64,000 nt of DNA from Dysidea avara (taxonomy: Eukaryota > Porifera > Demospongiae > Dictyoceratida > Dysideidae): positions 26,770,004-26,834,003 of the forward strand of contig NC_089279.1 in NCBI RefSeq assembly GCF_963678975.1, given 5' to 3'. Of this stretch, positions 10,905 through 22,275 are shown piece after piece. How positions within the stretch are numbered: position 1 is the stretch's first letter; each line of letters starts with the position of its first letter. The translations under genes were made by a program, and so were the position numbers. The notes under the pieces were generated by a model. The model was not told the DNA's origin. It ran no database searches and saw only the letters and a list, made by a program, of their open reading frames with translations.

Positions 10905-13348
10905 ATAGAGCAGTCATCCTAATAGAGCAGTCACCCTGAAGAAAATTCAAGAGATCAGCTAGAAATAAGAAACCTGTATAGAGATCAGCTACACACAAGT
11001 CACCCTGTAGAGAGATCAGCTAGAAGAAGTTACCTTGTAGGGAGTTCATGCAACTATGGAAAGGGATAGTTCAGCTAGAAAAAATCACCTTGTAGAGTTC
11101 AGCTACAAAGAAACCACCATGTAGAGAGTTCAGCTACAAACAAATCGCCCTGTGGAGAGATCAATAGAAGAAGTTACCTTGCAGAGAGTTCAGCTACAAA
11201 GAAACCATCATGTAGAGAGTTCAGCTACAAACAAATCTCCCTGTAGAGAGATCAGCTAGAAGAAGTTACCTTGTAGAGAGTTCAACTTCAAACAAATCAC
11301 CCTGTAGAAAGATTAGCTAGAAGAGGTCACCTTGTAGATAGTTCAGTTACAAAAAAACCGCCATGTAGAGAGCTCAGCTACAAACTAGTGACCTTATAGA
11401 GACATCAGCTAGAAGAAGTTACCTTGTAGAGAGTTCAGCTACAAAGAAACCATTCTTTAAAGAGCTCAGCTGCAAACAAACCACCTGTACAGAATTCAGC
11501 TACAAATAAATCACCCTTTAGAAAGATGAGCTAGAAAAAGTTACCTGGTAGAGAGTTCAGTTACAAAGAAACCACCATGTAGAGAATTCAGCTACAAACT
11601 AGTGACCCTGTAAAGACATCAGCTAGAAGAAGTTACCTTGAGAGAGTTCAGCTACAAAGAAACCATTATTTAAAGAGCTCAGCTGCAAACAAATCACCTA
11701 TACAGAATTCAGCTACACACAAATCACCATGTAGAGAGATCAGCTAGAAGAAGTTAACTTGTAGAGAGTTCAGCTACAAAGACCAAATCATTTAGAGAGT
11801 TCAGCTTCAAACAAACCACCATATAGAGAGTTCAGCTGCAAAGAAATCACCCTGTATAAAATTCTGCCACGAACAAATTGCCCTGTAGAAAGATCAGTTA
11901 GAAGAAGTTACCTTGTACAGAGTTCAGCTACAAAGAAACCATTTTGTAAGGAGTTCAGCTGCAAACAAATCACCTGTACAGAAATCAGCTACGAACAAAT
12001 CACCCTGTAGAGAGATCAGCTAGAAGAAGTTACCTTGTGGATAGTTCAGCTACAAACAAATCTCCCTGTAGAGAGATCAGCTAGAAGAAATTACCTTGTA
12101 GAGAGTTTAGCTACAAAGAAAACACCATGTAGAGAGTTCAGCTGCAAAGAAATCACCCTGTAGAAAATTCTGCCAGAAACAAATTGCCCCGTAGAAAGAT
12201 CAGTTAGAAGAAGTTACCTTGTAGAGAGTTCAGCTACAAAGAAACCATTCTGTAAAGAGCTCAGCTGCAAACAAATCACCTGTACAGAATTCAGCTACAA
12301 ACAAATCACCCTGCAGAGAGATCAGCTAGAAGAAGTTAACTTGTAGAGAGTTCAGCTACAAAGAAACCATCATTTAGAAAGTTCAGCTACAAACAAATCT
12401 CCCTGTAGAGAGATCAGCTAGAAGAAGTTACCTTGTAGAGAGTGAAGCTACAAACAAATCACCCTATTGAAAGATCAGCTAGAAGAAGTCACCTTGTAGA
12501 AAGTTCAGTTACAAAGAAACCACCATGTAGAGAGTTCAGCTACAAACTAGCTACCTTGTAGAGACATCAGCTAGAAAAGTTACCTTGTAGAGAGTTCAGC
12601 TACAAAGAAACCATTCTGTAAAGAGCTCAGCTGCAAACAAATCAGCTGTACAGAATTCAGCTACGAACAAATCATCCTGTAGAGAGATCAGCTAGAAGAA
12701 GTTACCTTGTAGATAGTTCAGCTACAAACAAATCTCCCTGTAGAGAGATAAGATAGAAGAAATTACCTTGTAGAGAGTTCAGCTACAAAGAAACCATTCT
12801 GTAAAGAGCTCAGCTACAAACAAATCACCTGTAAAGAATTCAGCTACAAACAAATCACCCTGTAGAGAGATCAGCTAGAAGAAATTACCTTGTATAGAGT
12901 TCAGCTACAAAGAAACCATCATGTAGAGAGTTCAGCTGCAAAGAAATCACCCTGTAGAAAATTCTGCCAGAAACAAATTGCCCTGTAGAAAGATCAGTTA
13001 GAAGAAGTTACCTTTTAGAGAGTTCAGCTACAAAGAAACCATTCTGTAAAGAGCTCAGCTGCAAACAAATCACCTGTACAGAATTCAGCTACAAACAAAT
13101 CACCTGTAGAGAGTTCAGCTACAAACAAATCTCCCTGTAGAGAGATCAGCTAGAAGAAGTTACCTTGTAGATAGTTCAGCTACAAACAAATCTCCCTGTA
13201 GAGAGATCAGCTAGAAGAAGTTACCTTGTAGATAGTTCAGCTACAAAAAATCTCCCTGTAGAGAGATCAGCTAGAAGACATTACCTTGTAGAGAGTTCAG
13301 CTACAAAGAAACCATCATGTAGAGAGTTCAGCTGCAAAGAAATCACCA
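10905..13348 (+). repeat. 2.4-kb minisatellite array
   Basis: About 79 tandem units of 30-31 nt. Two main variants alternate: one contains GAGATCAGCTAGAAGAAGTT, the other GAGAGTTCAGCTACAAA. The linkers vary (ACCTTGTA, ACCATCATGTA, CACCCTGTA), giving a higher-order pattern of several units. Occasional units have a deleted base or a CAGCTGCAAA variant. No open frame runs through it. The short array at about 18255-18550 is the same family on the opposite strand. Confidence 0.92.
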
Positions 13349-13614
13349 CTGCCCAAATTTCAAGGCAATAGCTCTTTCCAATCTGAAGTTATCAATTGTC
13401 AAAGTTGGCAAATTGGATGTGTGTGGAAGGCCCCTTTTCACAAATCCGGTCACATATGTATTATATATATAATTTGTACATTTACTGATAAAATATTTAA
13501 AGTACATCTACATCTTTTCGTCTTCCTGTAGTAAAGAAAAAAAACATAGGTTAAAAAAGTCCCAAAGCTGGCCATAGGCCGGCTTTGGGGTATACAAATA
13601 CAAAAAGAAATGAA
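13349..13614. other. Array flank
   Basis: Sequence between minisatellite and foldback. It contains GCCCAAATTTCAAGGCAA (about 13350), an approximate inverted match of the word at about 10418-10435 on the other side of the array. So part of this flank may be an inverted arm of the same element. No gene was seen. Confidence 0.4.
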
Positions 13615-14008
13615 ATCTGATCCAAAACAGCCAAGCTGTAAAAAAAGTGTGCGGCCCTCAGAAAGGCTATGGTGAAAAAAGATGTGAAATCCAAGGTGGC
13701 AGCCAAGAAATGGCTGTGATGGTAGGTTAATGGTAAAAATTTTAATAACGACAATTCAGGTGAATTTTTGTGCCGCCAAGAAATGGCTGTGATGGTATGT
13801 TAATGGTAAAAATTTTAATAACGACAATTCAGGTGAATTTTTGTGCCGCTTCACAAAATTTACCTGAATTGTCATTATTAAAATTTTTACCATTAACCTA
13901 CCATCACAGCCATTTCTTGGCTGCCACCTTGGATTTCACATCTTTTTTCACCATAGCCTTTCTGAGGGCCGCACACTTTTTTTACAGCTTGGCTGTTTTG
14001 GATCAGAT
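13615..14008. repeat. Large foldback (inverted repeat)
   Basis: The left arm (about 13615-13769) and right arm (about 13854-14008) are near-perfect reverse complements, beginning ATCTGATCCAAAACAGCC and ending with its inverse. A partial direct copy of the inner left arm (about 13773-13850) forms the centre. Frames on opposite strands encode the same peptide, which simply reflects the palindrome. Confidence 0.9.
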
Positions 14009-14400
14009 ATAAGATTCTGTTCATATCTAGATTTGGCTGCAATGCTGTCAGGTTGGAAGGATTGTTGAGCTTTTGATAATCATTGAAAGTTATTAGCTGT
14101 TGGATTTTAGTATATTTGCACTGAATAGTACAAAAACACTTGAGAGAGTTATGTAACTGAGGAGTAAGCCAGGATGGAAATTAACGGGTACGTATCCTTG
14201 TCTTAGGGATAAATAGATCCATACCAGACATGATATAACTCCTCAGGATGTGCCATATTTCTTCAACATCAGATGAATTGTAAAGTAGATTAAGGTCACA
14301 GTTAAGTAAGTATTCGTTAAATCCATGATAGTCACCTCTGTTAAAATTAAATACTTTCTTGATGGTTGAGGATGGCACAGGAAGTTTAAAACTAGCCGTG

Positions 14401-14629
14401 AATGTTATTAAGCCTGTGTTCCACTATGAAACCTACACTAGTTTATAAATTAAGAAAATGTTTTAACTTGTTTTTATGAAATTCATATAAAAGTATTTAA
14501 TGGTCTGTATTATTATGTTTGTTATGAAGTCTCTCTGTATACGTTGCTGGTACACAAACAGAGTTGGGGTCATTACTCTAAAAATGTAACTAGTTACACA
14601 TATGTACATTACACTATGTAGTGCGCATA
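14401..14629. other. Non-coding stretch
   Basis: No feature recognised upstream of the LINE 5' end. Confidence 0.3.
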
Positions 14630-15040
14630 TTACTTTCTGAAAAAGTTAACGTGTTACACATTACTCACTACTCTGAGGGCTGGAACTAGTAATAATATTA
14701 CATATTACATTTGGGCATAATAGGTAAAATTTCTGAGCAGTGCAGCATATATAGCATAGCTAAAATTTTGAACATAATAGGCAGGTCCCTACTAGTTTGT
14801 AGCTTTATTTGTCAAACTAGCTAGCTAAAGTTACATATTACTTACTGAAAAAGTTAACGAGTTACACATTACCCACTACTCTGAGGGCTGTAACTAGCTA
14901 GTAATAATATTACATATTACATTTGGGCATAATAGGTAAAACTTTTGAGCAGTGCAGCATAGCATAGCTAAAATTTTGAACATAATAATAGGCAGGTCCC
15001 TACTAGTTTGTAACTTTATTTTCATTGTCAAACTAGCTAG
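14630..15040 (+). repeat. Tandem duplication, about 208-bp period
   Basis: Two direct copies share AAAGTTAAC, ACTCTGAGGGCTG, ATTTGGGCATAATAGG, GAGCAGTGCAGCAT and GGCAGGTCCCTACTAG. The right part resembles the end of the hAT element at 43755-44194 (GAGCAGTGCAGCATAGCATA and GGGTCCCTA), so the duplicated unit probably derives from that family. Confidence 0.8.
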
Positions 15041-15087
15041 CTATACTGAGCTATATAGCATCACGGTCTTTCAAAGTGCTTCAGCTA

Positions 15088-15345
15088 TACTCTTAAAGCA
15101 TTTTACCGGCCACTACTCTTTTAAATGTTTTATGCTCTTAAAGCATACGTTTTATACCCTTAAATCGGTTTATGCTCTCTAAAGCGCTTTGTGCTCTTAA
15201 AACTCTTAAAGCACCTTATCCGGAATCTTAAAGCGTTTTATCATCTTATAAAGCACTTTATTATCTTAAAGTGTTTTATCATCTAAAAGCGTTTTATACT
15301 CTTAAAGCGCTTTATCACCTTAAGCATGTTAAAGTGGTTTAAGGT
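15088..15345 (+). repeat. Degenerate tandem repeat, about 20-24 bp
   Basis: At least ten diverged units resembling CTCTTAAAGCGCTTTATCAT (AAAGC/GCTTT cores separated by TTATCATCTTA-like linkers). The unit is itself partly palindromic. Confidence 0.75.
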
Positions 15346-15435
15346 TGACCGCACTTTAAATAAATTTTAAGAAAACTCAAAAGTGCTGCATTAACGAGTA
15401 CAAAATGCAAAAACATAAAAGCACGAAATTTTGAA

Positions 15436-17530
15436 TTAATGGGTAGCCTTATAGTGCTTTAAGCTTAAAGCGTTTTGAGGTACTGACGGGCACTTGATCC
15501 TATTTCTCCCCCAGACCCTGATGCTGACACTCTTGCAAGCACCTATTCCGGCATAAACGTTCCAGACAAGAGGCACTAATTCCTGTGGGTATGACGTCAG
15601 CACAGCAGTTATATTACTAAAGGAAAAGTATAACATGTCATGAGGTAAGAAAAAATTTATTTGTACCCACTCCAACATTTGCATACAGCTCCATGCAATC
15701 TGTTTCTTATTTTCCACCCTAAGAATGTTGTCACCTGATGAAGCAATAGAAGCAGAAATGCATTGTGACTGCTATAAAGTTCTTAGTTACCTGACTATTG
15801 ACAATACCATTGTCAGAGTCTACAGGCATTCTAACTGTCTACAGATCTAGAGTTCCTCTTTTGTCTTCAATTTACTCTCTGTACCAATATAATACAATAT
15901 AATATAAACAAGTTTATTTGCATATAAACTAACTTTTGATAGTTTATTTCCATAAGTAGAAACTATGAGGACTTGTATGCCTTCAGTCTCCTGGATGAGT
16001 TCACCGATGTGATCACAGAGACACCATCTAAACTGAAATCTCGACAGTAATTCTCCAAGAATACTGAATATACCTTGGGTCTGTAACCATTTAATCAGGT
16101 AGAGTCGCTGCCACTGAACCATATTATTCAAATAAAATCAACATATGCATAGCTACTCTAAAATAACAATCATACATTTCAACAGAGCAGTCGTCATGCA
16201 TACGTGTGTCAAACAGTAGCTAACCATACATGAAAATATACACCTAAATAAGTAAAGCAACTACTCCATGTATTTCAGAACTTGAAACCAAGTGAGCAAA
16301 ATTTCTAGAACTAACCCTGGACACACACAAAAGCAAACAAAAGCAAAGCCTTCAGCTGTAATGCTAGTATGGTCATGCCTACCCAGTGAACAAGCACAGG
16401 AGTCAGTGCAGGCAAATCCTAGGACTAGTAACCCCACAGGAGGCTGTACCATATCCCACAGGTGAAGGTGCAGGCACCCGAAGTCTCACCTACACACACA
16501 CACACATACACACTGTACAATATTATCTAGCATACTCCGATTTAATATCATTTAAAATGGTTATCCATATCACTGTGTGAACAGTCTCCTCCACCTGATA
16601 CTACCGTGCACACATACCCTAGTCACAGCTATCATTGAAATCTATATTAATGTAGTTAAGGTAGGCCATTAACAAAGTTTATCAGTGAGTTATATTCAGC
16701 ATTAGGTGATAGTACAACCATGCACCTGCTTAGTTGTGAGAACGTTAATTGAGCATGTACAGTGTATCTTAGGATTAATCTAAAATTTCAATACCACTAT
16801 ATATGAACCCATAAACAATAACTATATCTGTATACATCTGCTGATTTGCATGACTGCTTTTGAGGTATACTGCATGGTCCATAGTTCTATTAAATGAAAA
16901 ACAATCTGGTTAATCAAGTGTTTTGAATATAGGTAATTAGCCGGACTAAATTTGGATATCAAACTGGTCTAGCCAGACTGATTTTGTTTGACTAAATGGC
17001 TGGACCATTATTAGCATCTAAATGGGTCTACCTATAGGCATATGTAAATAATTATTATAGCCAACTCCAGCTAGCTCCTGTTTGTATAATAAAAGCCGTA
17101 GAGCAGAATAGCAAGTTATATTAATGTAGCAAATAGCTAACATGCAGTTTTAAAAGATTGCATACAGTTACCCTCTACTGTAACTAGACAGAAACCGGTG
17201 TATCATTAACACTCACCTGCAGTACTTCAGTGGCTACCAAGGGCTGAATGGCTAGTTGCACCATTGCTAAGATGTACTTATATTACAAAAGTGCATGACT
17301 GCTCCAAGCATAAGGCCACTCTAAATAAAGACTCTGTTTCCCATCCTCCACTGGGCATACATTTATGCAAGCGAGCAGTCCATTTCCATTATAAAATTGG
17401 TAGCTTTTCCTGAGCATAGCCAGCATAAAATTAAGTTGCAGGTAGAACAAAATGTAAATTTGTAGAGACTCAATGCACACTGACACGTGAGCAGACACAT
17501 TATAAAATTGAAACTGTTCAGTATGCAAGA
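15436..17530 (-). CDS. Cluster of possible exons, unrecognised gene
   Basis: Several short minus-strand segments look exonic. 17270-17223 reads MVQLAIQPLVATEVLQ and ends at donor CAG|GTGAGT. About 16480-16380 reads WDMVQPPVGLLVLGFACTDS. About 16318-16265 reads LVLEILLTWFQVLKYME. About 16108-15930 reads WQRLYLIKWLQTQ and FRWCLCDHIGELIQETEG. 15700-15480 reads QIAWSCMQMLEW then, after a possible 50-nt intron, ITAVLTSYPQELVPLVWNVY. The composition suggests a helical-repeat protein. WDMVQPPVGLLVLGFACTDS weakly recalls part of FANCI, but the flanking exons do not follow that order, so I make no assignment. Phases do not all join cleanly. Some segments may be chance frames. Confidence 0.3.
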
Positions 17531-18250
17531 AAAAACGAAAGAATTATAATATTATTAGTGACACGGATGCAGGCAGTGGACTGGAACAGAGAATTTATTT
17601 GGAGTGACCAAAGCAATGCAGTTTCATTGTAGATGCATGCATGAAGTTAGTCAACACGGACCAAATTTAAATTCGATTGACTAAGATTCAGCCAAACTTT
17701 CATTGGATGCCAAAGCTGGTTGACTGAAAATGGCCCAGCTGGGTCTGGGTATGAGACTGATGGTATTCATTATCAACTCTAACAGTTACACAACGTATAA
17801 AGGAGCTTGGAACAAGGCTTAGAACCGAACCAGAGTTTATTTAACCCACACTTGTCACGGGGAGTTATAATTGTAATCTATGGTTTCCTGAAACCGTTGC
17901 TTATCAAATACTAAGAACTCACTCTGTGCTTCAGTTTACTCGACTCGTCATGATCCTTCAACCTCTTTCCCTCGAGAGTTTCTAACAAGCTCCCAAACCC
18001 ATCTCGCATCCAATGCTTTTGTATGCGCCTATTCATAAACGCTCCACATAAGAGGTGCTTATCTTCCCATATAAGAGGCGCATATCTCTGAGCGAAGGCG
18101 TCATGGTATGCTCACAGGGTATGTTATTTCATACCAATATGTTAGTGTGATATGCTAACGTTTTTAGTATGTAATGCATGCAGATCTGTTTCATACCTTC
18201 TAGTGTAGCAACTCAGTATACAATGCATACAATTTTGGTATGAAATGCAC
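17531..18250. other. Non-coding stretch
   Basis: No supported gene. TATGCGCC and its relatives recur at about 18010-18110, and GGTATGAAATGCA-like words at about 18150-18240, next to the inverted family X copy. Confidence 0.3.
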
Positions 18251-18254
18251 TCAG

Positions 18255-18550
18255 GCTTTTTAACAGTGTTGTAGCTGAACTCTCTCCACAGTGACTTGTT
18301 TGTAGCTGAACTCTCTAGAGAGTGTAGCCAAACTCTCCACAGGGTGCATGACTTGTTTATAGCTGAACTCTCTTCAGTGTGACTTGTAATGTTCTGATTC
18401 TTCTGAATCACTACAGCGATATATCTGTAGCTGAACTCTCTATAGGGTGACTTGCTTCTTGCTGAACTGTCTATAAGATTAACTGTTTGCGGCTGAACTC
18501 CCTACAAAATAACTTGCAATGTAATAGAATTCTACAATGGAGTAAATAAA
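18255..18550 (-). repeat. Short minisatellite, inverse of the 2.4-kb array
   Basis: About eight degenerate units with GTAGCTGAACTCTCT, the reverse complement of AGAGAGTTCAGCTAC in the array at 10905-13348. Confidence 0.8.
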
Positions 18551-19430
18551 TAGCTAAATTCTCTATTAGGGTGACTGTTCTATTAGAGTATCTCGATCTC
18601 GCATATGTTACACGTAGTTGGCTTTGGAATCATAACTCAGTGGTTTGTAATCCGATTCTTCTGTACTACAGCAAGGACTTTCTATGATGATTATTCCAGC
18701 TACACACCGATTTTCAGCTCACTGCTCTAAGCGGTTTGCCTAGTAGGCATCAAAACTAATAGTTTTTTATTCATAAAAATCGATCGCGTAATTGTGACAC
18801 AGGTTGGGTTTTGTGTCATATCTCGATGGCCTTTAACTGGATTCCTTTCAAACCGCAACAAGGCACTCCTACGGTAGTTACTCCATCTACATAGCAATTT
18901 TCAGCTCATTCCTAGGGTCCGCAATCCGAAAAATCAACTTCTACAAATCAATCCCCCTACCATTGTGGGATGTTCATTGTAGTATCCCATTGCTTGATCC
19001 ACCATGAAACCGGAGGCACGATTGTTGTCTTCACAGAAATATCGTTTTCAGCATTTCGCAAGATGCAAAAATTATTTTTAAAATTTCGTGCTCCACACAA
19101 AGGACCGGATGAAACTTGCTGCTTAGCCAAATCGTATCCAGAGTTGTTGTAGTTGAAAAGTACGCACAGAAATAAGTATCCAGAGTTGTTGTAGTTGAAA
19201 AGTACGCACAGAAATAAGTAAATGATCTGCTGGGTGCCCGTTGTTTTCTTTGAAAAAACAGGAAAGGAGATGCGAAGTTTCGAATTCAAACTTCCCTACC
19301 GCCCAGGGTAAGAGAAGCCAACTCTTCCTCATAGTGTTTCGATACGGTTGGGTGCATAGTCTGTCTATGCTGTTAGCTTGGAAAAGATCTGAGACTTCTC
19401 ACCATCTGGGTGACGAGCGTCAAATTTTTC

Positions 19431-19904
19431 TGCAGCATCAAAGAATTGTGTCGCGCTTTCTAGCCATTTCCAGCGCTTCTGCAGCCACAACAATCATCAA
19501 TTATAAACTTAAACTATGGCAAAAGATGTCCCTGAATGTTTGGTAACAGCGGTTGTCAATTATTATTTCATCCACGGTTTCCACGCCTCGCTCTAAGCTA
19601 TGCATCCAGGGAGGCAGCAAAATCGTCCAAATTTGACTTCACCCCTCACGCTCCACAGCAGCTTCAAGTTTTCACTAGATCACATTATGCTGCAAAACAT
19701 CCAAAAACAAACCGAAAAAAGCACAAAATCTTTCATTTTTGATTCGAGCTGGGTGGAGCTCCTGGTGAGCTGCTGGTATACTGCACCATATGAAATCACA
19801 GAAACACCAACTACTACTACTACCAAACGTTTTGATCCATCATTTATCATCATTCTAAACAAAATTAAGTGACCAGTGTGTCATCAGAAGTACTGGAAAG
19901 CACT
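19431..19904. other. Central region of element A
   Basis: The unpaired centre between the inverted arms. Frames of 60-101 residues on both strands lack family signatures, so it is most likely non-coding. Confidence 0.4.
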
Positions 19905-20393
19905 TTGGTACCATTGACGCACGAAAATTTTGACGTTCTTCACCCAGATGGTGAGAAGTCTCAGATCCTTTCCAGACTAACAGCTAGACAGACTATGCAT
20001 CCAACCTTATCACATCATTATGAGGAAGAGTTGGCTTTTCTTGTCTTGGCTGGTAGGGCAGTTTGAATTCGAAAATTTGTGTTTCGTTTTCTGCTTTTTT
20101 AGAGAAAGCAACCCTGTGCCGGTGTCACAGTGATATATGTTTCCCCGGGTAACGTGTTTCCCGCACACATATCCCTAGGGATCCGTGTTTCCCCGCACAC
20201 ATATCACTAACTCGCTAGCGACCTACAAGTCACAGTGATATGTGTTTCCCCGGGTAATATGTTTCCCCTTTATAATTGCTTATTACTGTACGTACTTTTT
20301 AACTACATTAACTCTAGATAATACCTAGCTAAGTAGCAAGTCCTATCCTGTTCTTTGTGTGGAGCACGAAATTTTAAAAATAATTTTTGCATC

Positions 20394-21360
20394 TCAGGGC
20401 CCTTGTTGTTTATATTATATGTTAATGACATCCCAGACCTTATTGAAAGTAATGTAAGAATGTTTGCTGATGATACAAAAATTTATTCTGTTATTCAGAG
20501 CTTTGACGATCACCTTAGACTGCAAAGTGATGTTGACCGATTGTTGCAGTGGTCTCACACATGGTTGCTTCGGTTCAATATAGCTAAATGTAAGCTGATG
20601 TGGATTGGTAACTCTGCTTCGTTCACCTACTCTATGCTGGACAGTTCCAACAACTTACCCTTTGAAATCACAGAAGTGCAAGAAGAAAAAGATCTTGGTA
20701 TTTGGTGCACTGAAGACTTGAAACCATCTCTACAGTGTCGTAAGGCTGCAGCAAAAGCTATGCAAGTTCTTGGTTTGCTAAGAAGGTCCTTCAAACTTTT
20801 TTCTGTTGACTTGTTGACTTTTTTGTACAAAATGTATGTCAGACCACACTTGGAGTATTGCATCCAGGTCTGGAGCCCTTACTTGGCGAAAGATATTGAT
20901 CTCCTAGAGAAAGTACAGAGACGTGCCACCAAGTTATTACCTAGTTTATTTGATTTACCATACGAAACTCGTCTAGAGAGACTTGGTTTATATTCACTGT
21001 ATTGTAGACGTCAAAGGGGAGATCTAATTGAGACCTACAAGATATTGAATGATTACTATGACATCAACCCTACCTCATTTTTCACTTTGAGTAATACGGA
21101 TACCACCAGAGGTCACCACCGTAAACTCTTTAAATTTCGATCTCGGCTGCTAGTGAGGCATAATTTTTTCACCAACAAAGTAGTTAATTTGTGGAATTCT
21201 CTTCCAGCAGATGTTATTTCTGCACCAACCGTGGCATTGTTTAAGAAGAATCTTGATGATTTATGGAGAACAACAAGATATGGACACTCTCAAAGGCCTG
21301 CGGCCTAGCTTGACAGTCTTGTACTGCCAAGCAATTTTTGTCCATTAATAATAATAATAA
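20394..21360 (+). mobile_element. 5'-truncated LINE with an open 3' RT ORF
   Basis: The insertion starts inside the RT domain (GPLLFILYVNDIPDLIESN, then the catalytic FADD in MFADDTKIY). It continues uninterrupted through the post-RT region: EKDLGIWCTEDLKPS, LYKMYVRPHLEYCIQVWSPY, EKVQRRATKLLPSL, NLWNSLPADVI, to a stop at 21306-21308. The 3' UTR ends in AATAATAATAAT, a microsatellite tail typical of CR1/L2-like elements. About 305 residues remain open, so this copy is younger than the others here. It cannot move, because the endonuclease and the first RT motifs are missing. The first dozen residues of the frame (MCGARNFKNNFCI) come from element A. Confidence 0.88.
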
Positions 21361-22275
21361 TAAATAATAGAAATACTAAAATCGATATTTCCGTGAAGAC
21401 AACAATCGTGTCTCCGGTTTCATGGTGGATCTAGCAATGAGATACTACAATGAACAACCCACAATGGTAGGGGAGTCGATTTGTAAAAGTCGATTTTTCG
21501 GATTGCGGACCATATCATTCCTTCAAGCGGTTTACCCTGTGGGCGTGACAGACCTTCGATAGGGTCCGCAATGCGAAAAATCGATATCCTCCAATCAACT
21601 ACCTAACTATTGTCATGTGTTAGGCTAAGTGTAACTTGAATAACACCAGCGTGGCAGCCAAGTTTGTTACTTTCTTCTGGTAGAAAACGATACAAATGTC
21701 TTAAAATCACGTGATTTTTCGCTGCAGCGGTTCGTAGGGTTCTTCGTATGCCACGATATTCACTCTCCACATTGTTCAAGTAGTCTATCATCAACTCAAA
21801 GTATTGGTGGTTTGATTTTATTGGTCAGTTTCTGGTGGCAGCGCGATCTGTGCAGCTTTTTGACGACAGACAAAATGTTTCTTCCTCTGGAGCACAGGAC
21901 AAGCAGAGCAGCAACTGCGCCATGGGTCAGCAATGACCAGTACTAGGTAAAGTACCTGCATGCGGAGTATGGTTATAATTGAAGCTTGTTAGCCATCTGG
22001 CTGAGCCATCTATATGCTGAAATTCGGCCAAAATGACGCGATTTTTGCAAACAAATACCAGAATGGTTGATACATCAGTGAGACAGTCTCCAACAGCAAG
22101 GATATGAAGCTTATAAACACCTAACAATACGGCTATTTCGCCCAGTAAACGCATAGAGCAATCCAGTGCATGAAATAGGCACTCACGTGATTGAAATTCA
22201 AATTGCGGAAATACCCATGAAATCGATTTCATTTCTGAATAGGAACCATGCAATGTGCTCCTTTTGTAAATATTT

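Larger units (their letters stand above)
10069..14005. mobile_element. 3.9-kb insertion: minisatellite-bearing family X, copy 1
   Basis: This block interrupts the LINE between its linker and RT parts. TTTGGATCA occurs at 10069-10077 and again at 13997-14005, a candidate 9-bp target duplication. The left end carries TATCAAGACACACGG (10096) and CCAAGAAGCCGGCGC. A T-rich stretch (about 10340-10375), a segment with CCTACAGGGTAAACCGC, the word ATCGAGATACTCTAATAGAG and the 2.4-kb minisatellite follow. The order from TATCAAGACACACGG to the minisatellite recurs in inverted orientation at 26508-18250, so it is a repeat family. The class is unknown; no transposase was seen. Confidence 0.65.
7365..14400 (-). 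mobile_element. One LINE copy, split by nested insertions
   Basis: A minus-strand non-LTR element of CR1/L2/Jockey style survives in four blocks: 14400-14006, 10068-8718, 8283-8133 and 7420 to about 7365. Block one encodes the linker before the RT (NRGDYHGFNEYLLNCDLN, then VEEIWHILRSYIMSG). Block two holds RT motifs: KARGIDNIAPVIL, YQPISLLCVISKVLE, FADDTK, and the post-RT SKLLYCSTLWRPYLLKD. Block three reads TRLTQLGMLPF and SLKTPTEKFNIL. Block four reads YVSFNTGSTRSSGIKLHH. The blocks follow collinearly when the insertions 10069-13996, 8284-8717 and 7421-8132 are removed. Frameshifts and stops make it inactive. It appears 5'-truncated near 14400. Confidence 0.8.
18913..21514. mobile_element. 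Long-inverted-repeat element A
   Basis: The left end is TAGGGTCCGCAATCCGAAAA. The right end read inversely is TATGGTCCGCAATCCGAAAA. Exact 7-bp flanks TCATTCC lie at 18906-18912 and 21515-21521. Inverted arms extend far inside: 18960-19100 pairs with 21365-21490 and 20355-20390, and about 19250-19430 pairs with about 19920-20100. A 5'-truncated LINE (20394-21350) interrupts the right arm. The single-copy centre is about 19430-19900. No transposase was recognised. Confidence 0.78.

Noticed and set aside
10905-13348. CRISPR-like alternation of repeats
   Set aside because: Spacer-like parts are themselves repeated variants, units are contiguous at 30-31 bp, and the context is an animal genome.
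13551-14012. Paired ORFs beginning SLLKFLPLTYHHSHF on both strands
   Set aside because: The same peptide appears twice only because the DNA is an inverted repeat.
20355-20393. MCGARNFKNNFCI as N-terminus of the LINE protein
   Set aside because: This segment is the inverted-arm sequence of element A (inverse of about 19060-19100). The LINE begins inside the RT domain just after it.
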